A stretch of 64,000 nucleotides of DNA from Sphingobium indicum BiD32 (GTDB lineage Bacteria > Pseudomonadota > Alphaproteobacteria > Sphingomonadales > Sphingomonadaceae). Positions 57,924 to 64,000 of the stretch are shown piece after piece. The notes under the pieces were generated by a model. It was not told the DNA's origin, did no database searches, and saw only the letters and a program-made list of their open reading frames with translations. Both the position numbers and the translations under genes were made by a program. Location: positions 1-64,000 of the forward strand of contig NZ_CAVK010000072.1 of NCBI RefSeq assembly GCF_000382885.1, written 5' to 3'. Positions within the stretch are counted from its first letter, which is position 1, and each line of letters opens with the position of its first letter.

Positions 57924-60530
57924 ATGCCAGGCGAGACCGGCCAATCGAACGCCCTCTCGGCCCTTTCGGGCATGGCACGGCTTCCCGCGGCTGACCTGTT
58001 TGTCCACCTCGACTCCGATGCCCACGGTCTCACGCCCGCCAAGGTTGAGGGCCGGTTCCGCCAATACGGTCCCAATCGTATCGCCGAAGAAGCCCGTTAT
58101 TCGCTGTTCCGCGAAATCTGGCTTCGCCTGCGCACACCCTTGAACGGACTTCTGTTCGGGCTGGCGGCGATATCCTGGTTTTTGTCTGACCTGCGTTCGG
58201 CGGTTGTAATCGGCATTATGGTCGTGCTCAGCGTCGGCCTTGGCTTCGTCCAGGAACACCGATCGAGCCTCGCAGCCGCTCGGCTCAAGCAAATGGTGCA
58301 AGTACATGCTGCGATCCGCCGGCCCGGTATGGCCAACGCCGATGCCGATGCCGAAGGATTCGTACAAATTCCGCTCGAGCAGGTTGTCCCCGGGGATGTA
58401 GTGCATTTGTCCGCCGGCGACCTCATTCCGGCCGATCTCAGGCTCCTCCAGGCCCATGATCTCTATGTCAACGAGTCCTCGCTGACCGGCGAGGCGATGC
58501 CGGTTGAGAAGCAATCCGAACTGCCGTCAGGCGATGCGCCCGTGCTCGAGACAGCCAATCTCTGCTTCATGGGTTCAAGCGTCGTCAGCGGCTTTGCCAC
58601 GGGCATCGTTCTCCAGACGGGCCGCTCAACCTATTTCGGCGAGATCGCCGACCGGATCGTCGCGGCGAACAGCGACACGAGCTTCGACAAAGGTCTCAAC
58701 CAGTTCGTCTGGCTGATGCTGCGCTTCATGATGGTGCTGGTACCACTGGTCTTCCTGATCAACGGCTTGACCAAGCACAACTGGTTCGAGGCCCTCTTCT
58801 TCGCGGTGGCCGTAGCGGTCGGCCTCGCCCCGGAGATGCTGCCCATGGTGGTGACCATGAACCTGGCGCGCGGGGCGATCGCCATGTCCCGCCAGCGAGC
58901 GATCGTGAAACGATTGAATGCCATCCAGAACTTCGGGGCGATGGACATCCTGTGCACCGACAAGACAGGCACGCTTACCCAGGACAAGGTGGTCCTCAAA
59001 CTTCACCTCGACATTACCGGCCAGGACAACGACGAAGTGCTAGCCTACGCTTGGCTCAATTCGCACTTCGCGAGTGGCCTGCATAACCTGATGGATGAGG
59101 CAATACTCTCGCACGCTGGTATCGAGGACCATCCGATCGCAACCGGTGACTATGTCAAACTCGACGAAGTACCTTTCGATTTTCAACGCCGGCGCGTCTC
59201 GATCGTCGTACGGCGAGGCGATGAAGCGCCCCTGCTGATCTGCAAGGGAGCGGTCGAGGAAATCTTCGAGATTTCGTCGCGCTATCGGCAGTCCGGCGCA
59301 GATCATCCCCTTGACCCTTCCCATTTTCACACGATCCAGCGGCTGACCACGAAACTCAACCAGGATGGCTTCCGGGTCCTGGCGATTGCCTGTCGGACGC
59401 TCGATGCCGGGCACGACAACTACACACTCGATGATGAACGCGACCTCGTCCTCGTCGGCTTCGCTGCCTTTCTCGACCCACCCAAGGAATCGGCCGGCAC
59501 AGCGCTGCGCGAATTGCTCGAGATGGGTGTCGCCGTAAAGATCCTGACCGGCGACAACGATCTCGTAACCGCGAAGATCTGCCGTGACGTTGATCTGCCG
59601 GTCGAGCGGATCATGCTCGGCAGCGACATCGAGAAACTGGACGATGAGGCACTCGCGCGCGAGGCATCGCACACTCAGATTTTCGCGAAAGTTTCCCCCG
59701 CACAGAAGGCCCGAGTGATCGCAGCTCTGCAAGGCGCAGGCCATGTCGTCGGTTTCCTCGGTGACGGGATCAACGACGGCCCGGCGCTCAAGGCAGCCGA
59801 CGTCGGCGTCTCTGTCGACAGTGCGGTCGACGTTGCCAAGGAATCGGCCGATATTATCCTGCTCGAAAAGAGCCTGCGGGTACTCGGCGCAGCCGTCATC
59901 GAAGGCCGGCGGACGTTCGCCAACATCATCAAATATATTCGCATGGGTGCGAGCTCGAATTTCGGCAACATGTTCAGCGTCCTTGGCGCATCCATCATTC
60001 TACCGTTTCTCCCGATGGCGCCGCTGCAGGTCCTCACCAACAACCTGCTCTATGATCTTTCACAGACGACGATCCCCACCGACAATGTCGATCCCGAATA
60101 TCTCACCAGCCCACGCAAGTGGGAAATCGGCAATATCGCGCGCTTCATGCTGTTCATCGGGCCAATAAGCTCGATCTTTGACTACGCGACCTATGCCCTA
60201 ATGCTGTTTGTCTTCAATGCCTGGCACAACCCAGCTCTATTCCAGACGGGCTGGTTCGTCGAATCCCTGCTGACCCAGACCCTGATCATCCATATCATCC
60301 GGACAGGGCGGATTCCCTTTATCCAGAGCCGGGCATCGACACCTTTGATCGCGACAACCGTCAGCATCTGCTTGATTGGGGCCCTTCTTCCGCTGTCGCC
60401 GCTCGGTCATACGCTGGGATTCAAGCCTCTGCCGGCACTCTACTGGCCCGTGATCCTGGGCTACCTCATCGCCTATGCGGCACTGACCCATTTCGTGAAA
60501 GTCTGGTTTTTCCGCCGCCACGGTGCCTGA
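57924..60530 (+). CDS. PIIIB-type (MgtA-like) cation-transporting P-type ATPase
   Basis: This 868-residue membrane ATPase has the PIIIB pattern: ESSLTGEAMPVEK, APEMLPMVVTMNLARGA, the phosphorylation site CTDKTGTLTQ, and GDGINDGPALKAADVG. Ten membrane helices are expected, four of them after the hinge. MgtA-type pumps import Mg2+. Start at 57924; a second ATG at 57972 is possible. No Mg-sensing leader was recognised upstream. Confidence 0.9.
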   Translation: MPGETGQSNALSALSGMARLPAADLFVHLDSDAHGLTPAKVEGRFRQYGPNRIAEEARYSLFREIWLRLRTPLNGLLFGLAAISWFLSDLRSAVVIGIMVVLSVGLGFVQEHRSSLAAARLKQMVQVHAAIRRPGMANADADAEGFVQIPLEQVVPGDVVHLSAGDLIPADLRLLQAHDLYVNESSLTGEAMPVEKQSELPSGDAPVLETANLCFMGSSVVSGFATGIVLQTGRSTYFGEIADRIVAANSDTSFDKGLNQFVWLMLRFMMVLVPLVFLINGLTKHNWFEALFFAVAVAVGLAPEMLPMVVTMNLARGAIAMSRQRAIVKRLNAIQNFGAMDILCTDKTGTLTQDKVVLKLHLDITGQDNDEVLAYAWLNSHFASGLHNLMDEAILSHAGIEDHPIATGDYVKLDEVPFDFQRRRVSIVVRRGDEAPLLICKGAVEEIFEISSRYRQSGADHPLDPSHFHTIQRLTTKLNQDGFRVLAIACRTLDAGHDNYTLDDERDLVLVGFAAFLDPPKESAGTALRELLEMGVAVKILTGDNDLVTAKICRDVDLPVERIMLGSDIEKLDDEALAREASHTQIFAKVSPAQKARVIAALQGAGHVVGFLGDGINDGPALKAADVGVSVDSAVDVAKESADIILLEKSLRVLGAAVIEGRRTFANIIKYIRMGASSNFGNMFSVLGASIILPFLPMAPLQVLTNNLLYDLSQTTIPTDNVDPEYLTSPRKWEIGNIARFMLFIGPISSIFDYATYALMLFVFNAWHNPALFQTGWFVESLLTQTLIIHIIRTGRIPFIQSRASTPLIATTVSICLIGALLPLSPLGHTLGFKPLPALYWPVILGYLIAYAALTHFVKVWFFRRHGA

Positions 60531-60644
60531 GTGGCTGAGCGTGCCCGCAGTACGGCGAAGCATGCGCTGGTATACAGTGGGGCCGGACGCACCGTTCCCT
60601 GAGGGAAGGGCGTTTCCTAGCGCACCGTACTCTCCGCCAGCATA

Positions 60645-61415
60645 TCAGCGCGCCAAGCCCGTGTGTTCACTACTGGACAGCGACCGGGTTTCTCCCTTGG
60701 CGAGACCCCCGAGCGACACGCCGCCAATGGCGACGCGCACCAGTCGCAGGACATTCGCGCCTTGGGCTGCCATCATTCGACGAACCTGCCGGTTCCGCCC
60801 TTCCGTCAGCACGATCTCGATCCAGCTCGATCGCGCCGAAGTGCGGAGCAGTCGCACCGACCTGGCACTGAGGCACTCCCCGCCATCCTCGACCGGCTCG
60901 GAAAGGGCGGCAATAAAGCTCTCACTCACCGTGCGATCGATCTTGACATGATAGGTCTTCGTGACGCCCGAAGCGGGATTCATCAGCCGTTCCGCCCACT
61001 GCGTATCATTGGTCAGAAGCAGCAGCCCCTCACTCGCCTTGTCGAGCCGGCCGACAGGTGAAAGAAACGGCAGTCCCCCGGGCAGGCAATCATAGACGGT
61101 GCCGCGTTGCTGTGGATCGCGACGCGTCGTGACAATGCCGCGCGGCTTGTTGAGCATCAGGTAGATCTTATCTTGCGCGGCGATCCGACCTCCATCGACG
61201 ACAATGACCGCCTGGGACATATCCACGCGCTGGCTGGCCGACCGAGCAGGCCTGCCATTCACCAACACCCGGCCAGCTTCGATCAGAGCCAACGCCTCGG
61301 TACGGGAGCAATAGCCCAGTTTTGAAAGAGCGCGCGGGAGGCTGACAGCAAAGGCCGAATGCACGGGATGTCTGGCGGCGCGCGGCGCGTGGACCTTGGG
61401 ATTTTGACGAGGCAT
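60645..61415 (-). CDS. RsuA/RluB/RluE-family pseudouridine synthase
   Basis: This 256-residue protein has an N-terminal S4 RNA-binding domain (SLPRALSKLGYCSRTEALAL) and a catalytic domain with GRLDKASEGLLLLTND, where the Asp is the catalytic residue. C-terminal motif EGRNRQVRRMMAAQG is typical. It modifies uridine in rRNA (16S or 23S). The ATG at 61415 gives a basic 25-residue leader. It converges on the ATPase gene; a short spacer with TTCCCT-G-AGGGAA (about 60594-60606) may terminate transcription. Confidence 0.9.
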   Translation of the reverse strand: MPRQNPKVHAPRAARHPVHSAFAVSLPRALSKLGYCSRTEALALIEAGRVLVNGRPARSASQRVDMSQAVIVVDGGRIAAQDKIYLMLNKPRGIVTTRRDPQQRGTVYDCLPGGLPFLSPVGRLDKASEGLLLLTNDTQWAERLMNPASGVTKTYHVKIDRTVSESFIAALSEPVEDGGECLSARSVRLLRTSARSSWIEIVLTEGRNRQVRRMMAAQGANVLRLVRVAIGGVSLGGLAKGETRSLSSSEHTGLAR

Positions 61416-61927
61416 GGCGTGAGTCCGCTCCTCGGAGACGCCGCATTCCCGGAAAGCATGGCTGTGACGAAAGATGCAGGTTGAAGGCAGCGCCTGCGCG
61501 GAAATCCGACCCCGGACAACCGCGAAGGCGCCCGGGGCTAGATGCCCGTGATCAGTCTGCCGGCACGCAGGGTGCGATGGGATTGGCCATTCGTCATGGT
61601 CTCGTCATCGGCCGGTCAGGCGATCGCGTCAATGCTTCCCGCTTAGTCTATCGGATCGACGCTTGATGTCTGGCCTAACCACTTCACGGTAATAGGGATC
61701 GATCCGTTCATTGTCGAACGAGAACACCTTGCGCTCACCAAGGTTCGTGGAACAACATGTCGCTTCGCGGGCGCAAGCCGGGTGGCGCGCTGCACCTGCT
61801 CGCAGACATTGCCCGGCATCCGACGAGTGGTTCCGACTTCCCGACCACACCGGCGATCCGATGAACCGCCTCCTCGCTGCTCTCCCATGGCTGTAAATAT
61901 GGAAGGGCATGAATTATTCTCATTCTG
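61416..61927. other. Spacer with weak coding traces
   Basis: A leftward stretch around 61650-61770 reads TCCSTNLGERKVFSFDNERI and then DPYYREVV, which looks protein-like, but no start or intact frame could be settled (other plausible pieces are in other frames). It may be a degenerate gene. Confidence 0.35.
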
Positions 61928-62575
61928 TCAGCCCAGCATGGCGTGGCACCGAGCTCGCCACGACCGCGACAGTTGCGGCAGTCCGGCAAGGTCAGCAATG
62001 TCGCTCCGTGATGTCGGCACCTTTCCAATCAGGATCCGAAAGGTGCGCGCGACCGTCCACTCCGGATAACGCCTGTCGATCAGCCGGATGCGGTCGCCGG
62101 CCATGATCGCACCTGGCTCGATCACGCGGTAATACCACCCGCAACGACCGGTTCCGACCACGCGCCCAACCATTGCCGGATCTCCGAAATGGTGGCCCAA
62201 CTTCCAGCAGGGCTGACGTCCCTGGCTGATCTCGACAAGGGCCGTGCCCATGCGGAAACGATCGCCGATGCAGACATCGTCTTCCTTCCAGCCCAGCGTC
62301 GAGACGTTTTCACCGAACGCCCCCGGTCCGTCGAGGGCGCTCGCCAGCGCCGGCTGTTCGGCTACCCATGCCTCGTGATGGTCAATAGCATAGTGGTGAA
62401 CAGCCTTGTCGACGCCGCCATGATGGACAAGGTCGGCCTGTTCATCATCCGAAAGACCGACCATGGTCACTGTCACCCGATCAGCGCGGACTGCCTTGCG
62501 ATACCCGCTTGGCTCACCCTTTGGGCCAAACCGCGCGATCCGGCCTGTCAGCACTGCCCTGATTTCCGTTTCCAT
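61928..62575 (-). CDS. MOSC-domain protein (YiiM-like)
   Basis: This 215-residue protein from ATG 62575 has the MOSC pattern: VGLSDDEQADLVHHGGVDKA, HHYAIDHHEAW, GAFGENVSTLGW, and the conserved cysteine in SQGRQPCWKLGHHF. MOSC proteins of the YiiM group bind molybdenum cofactor and take part in reductive detoxification of N-hydroxylated compounds. Downstream residues (GRCGWYYRVIEPGAI) fit. A neighbouring oxygenase gene lies 26 nt upstream on the same strand. Confidence 0.9.
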   Translation of the reverse strand: METEIRAVLTGRIARFGPKGEPSGYRKAVRADRVTVTMVGLSDDEQADLVHHGGVDKAVHHYAIDHHEAWVAEQPALASALDGPGAFGENVSTLGWKEDDVCIGDRFRMGTALVEISQGRQPCWKLGHHFGDPAMVGRVVGTGRCGWYYRVIEPGAIMAGDRIRLIDRRYPEWTVARTFRILIGKVPTSRSDIADLAGLPQLSRSWRARCHAMLG

Positions 62576-62601
62576 AACCACCGCCCTGCTGCCTCGGCTC
62601 C

Positions 62602-63456
62602 TCAGGCGTAGCGGAAAGTGAGCACGAGCACATCCCGGTGCGCCTCGACACCAGGAACCAGGCGATTGATCGGCGTAACGCCATGCCGAACGCGCCGGTC
62701 GTCGATAAATACCGCGTCGAGCGGATCCTTCAGTGTGAACTCGGTGATTGCCGGAACGCCATCGATCGCGATGCGCGTCGTTCCTGCAACGACATTACAA
62801 CGCCCGACAAGAAAGACACCGACCCAATCAACACCGTCACGGTGCATGCCTTCGGGGGTCGGTCGCCCCTCCACCTCTCCCGCCTCGATTCTGAACTGAT
62901 GAGCCTCGATCTCGCAAGCCACATCCCTCACCGCAAAGATATCAACGCATAGCGCCAGCAACTGCCTGAAGACAGCTCCCCCGAGCACCTCCGGCTTCAC
63001 CTGGGCGAACCAGCGTTCGATGCCCCCGTTCAATGGATTATAGTCACGGCTCTGGTAATGTGGACGCGGCGGCAAGGTCCGGATTTGCCCTCCGTCCAGC
63101 ACCAATGCCGCGTGGCGCCTGCGCCGGTAGCGACCGCCGTCCGCCATGTAGCGATCCGGGCCGAGCACGGACCAACTGTCCTGGAAGACAGCCCATTCGT
63201 CCTGACCTGCCTCACCGATTAAGGTGCGAACCCGTTCACCGGATAGCGCGGCCCACCCCCGTTCGATAATCGCGGAGGCTATTCGGGCGGTCCCCTCGTT
63301 CGACTTACCGCTCAAGCGTACGCGCCTCTCATCAAGAAGACCTCTGCGACCATATAGGCGTGAAAATCCTATTTCCGGCAACATCAGGCTGTCAGTGGAC
63401 TTGCGCATATCATCAATGCCCATTGCTTCGATCAGGGCAAACCACCCAGACATCAC
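62602..63456 (-). CDS. 2-oxoglutarate/Fe(II) dioxygenase family protein (PF10014-like)
   Basis: This 284-residue protein has the C-terminal family core: HRDGVDWVGVFLV (iron-binding H-x-D), RIAIDGVPAI, and the second His in DRRVRHGVTPI. The N-terminal region contains GPDRYMADGGRYRRRRH, also seen in this family. Members hydroxylate amino acids (e.g. isoleucine dioxygenase) or act in unknown pathways. It probably forms an operon with the MOSC gene. Confidence 0.85.
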   Translation of the reverse strand: MMSGWFALIEAMGIDDMRKSTDSLMLPEIGFSRLYGRRGLLDERRVRLSGKSNEGTARIASAIIERGWAALSGERVRTLIGEAGQDEWAVFQDSWSVLGPDRYMADGGRYRRRRHAALVLDGGQIRTLPPRPHYQSRDYNPLNGGIERWFAQVKPEVLGGAVFRQLLALCVDIFAVRDVACEIEAHQFRIEAGEVEGRPTPEGMHRDGVDWVGVFLVGRCNVVAGTTRIAIDGVPAITEFTLKDPLDAVFIDDRRVRHGVTPINRLVPGVEAHRDVLVLTFRYA

Positions 63457-63533
63457 AGTCTATTGCCTAACACCCAGCCCGACCTATTCTTGTGCTGACT
63501 GCATGTGCAGGATCAATCCAAGGAGCGTGCCGG

Positions 63534-64000
63534 TTGCGTATTCTGTTCATTGGAGACGTCGTCGGTCAGTCCGGCTGCAATGCCATCACCGCGCATCTCC
63601 CCGAAATGATCGCAGATTGGCGAATCGATCTCGTGGTGGTCAACGGGGAGAACGCGGCCGGAGGTTTCGGCATTACCGAAGCAATCTATCACGAGCTCAT
63701 CGCGGCAGGTGCCGATGCCGTGACGTTGGGCAACCACTCATGGGACAAAAAAGAAGCCCTGACATTTATCGAACGCGCGCCACGTCTCGTTCGCCCGCTC
63801 AACTACATTCCAGGCGCGCCGGGGCGCGGCAGCGCCCTGGTCGAAGCCAAGAATGGCCAGCGCGCCCTTGTGATCAATGCGCTGGGTCGGTTGTTCATGA
63901 TGGACCCGGTGAACGATCCTTTCGGGTTATTGGACGAAGAAATTTCTGCCTGTCCGTTACGAAAGGATGCAGATGCGATCGTGGTGGATTTCCATTGCGA
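63534..64000 (+). CDS. YmdB-like (TIGR00282) metallophosphoesterase, N-terminal part
   Basis: A TTG at 63534, eight nt after AAGGAG, opens a frame that runs off the window; 155 residues are visible. Family motifs are present: ILFIGDVVGQSG, VVVNGENAAGGFGI, TLGNHSWDKKE, and VDFHCE at the edge. YmdB-type enzymes cleave 2',3'-cAMP or are otherwise involved in RNA/biofilm control in Bacillus; function here is inferred from family. Confidence 0.88.
   Translation, partial: MRILFIGDVVGQSGCNAITAHLPEMIADWRIDLVVVNGENAAGGFGITEAIYHELIAAGADAVTLGNHSWDKKEALTFIERAPRLVRPLNYIPGAPGRGSALVEAKNGQRALVINALGRLFMMDPVNDPFGLLDEEISACPLRKDADAIVVDFHC

Noticed and set aside
61629-61910. Protein-like stretch upstream of the pseudouridine synthase
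   Set aside because: The C-terminal part looks coding, but no consistent start or frame could be established, so I describe it as a spacer with coding traces.

Overview
The window reads as high-GC alphaproteobacterial DNA, most likely from a sphingomonad (Sphingomonas/Sphingobium/Novosphingobium type). This is inferred from gene content, the arrangement of the conjugation genes and the many small sphingomonad-style hypothetical proteins; no rRNA or other taxonomic marker is present. Two short AT-rich islands (about 35.5-35.7 kb and 36.96-37.15 kb) stand out from the background. I found no rRNA, tRNA or CRISPR array.

Left arm (1-10.0 kb). A vapBC toxin-antitoxin pair is followed, with a 4-nt overlap, by a PD-(D/E)XK-type nuclease. 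A complete IS256-family element (2235-3556) with perfect 32-bp ends and an 8-bp target duplication sits exactly at the stop codon of a SulP transporter. Next come an IS481-type transposase fragment, a sulfide/persulfide module (Blh-type metallohydrolase, BigR-like repressor, rhodanese-DUF2892, TauE/SafE exporter), a tandem universal stress protein, a coiled-coil protein and a DksA/TraR zinc-finger protein.

Conjugation block (10.4-35.3 kb). A nearly complete F-type type IV secretion operon runs leftward from 31.2 to 12.0 kb: traA-L-E-K-B, a DsbC-like gene, traV-C, a small membrane gene, trbI, an S26 peptidase, traW, a small membrane gene, traU-trbC-traN-traF-traH-traG. A putative ribbon-helix-helix gene diverges from traA across an inverted-repeat-rich spacer that is a candidate regulatory/oriT region. 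A VirB1-type transglycosylase follows. Two related genes of unknown function (10377-11057 and 33641-35026) bracket the block. No relaxase (TraI) or coupling protein (TraD) is in the window, so it shows only part of an integrative element or plasmid.

Accessory small-gene region (35.8-39.4 kb). Several short genes, two of them tandem paralogues, overlap by 4 nt in an unrecognised operon.

Right arm (39.6-64 kb). This holds an SLC13-type permease, a single-domain response regulator, a MarR regulator beside a ClC channel with CBS domains, a four-gene FUSC/DUF1656/HlyD/NodT efflux operon, a copA-cueR copper operon with a recognisable CueR promoter, a HipBA system coupled to a third gene with a possible Cys-His-Asp triad, an integrase remnant, a dienelactone-hydrolase-like gene lacking the usual nucleophile, a PIIIB (MgtA-like) ATPase, an RsuA-type pseudouridine synthase, a MOSC protein, a 2OG-Fe(II) oxygenase and the start of a YmdB-type phosphoesterase. 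The last few genes look like ordinary chromosomal genes.
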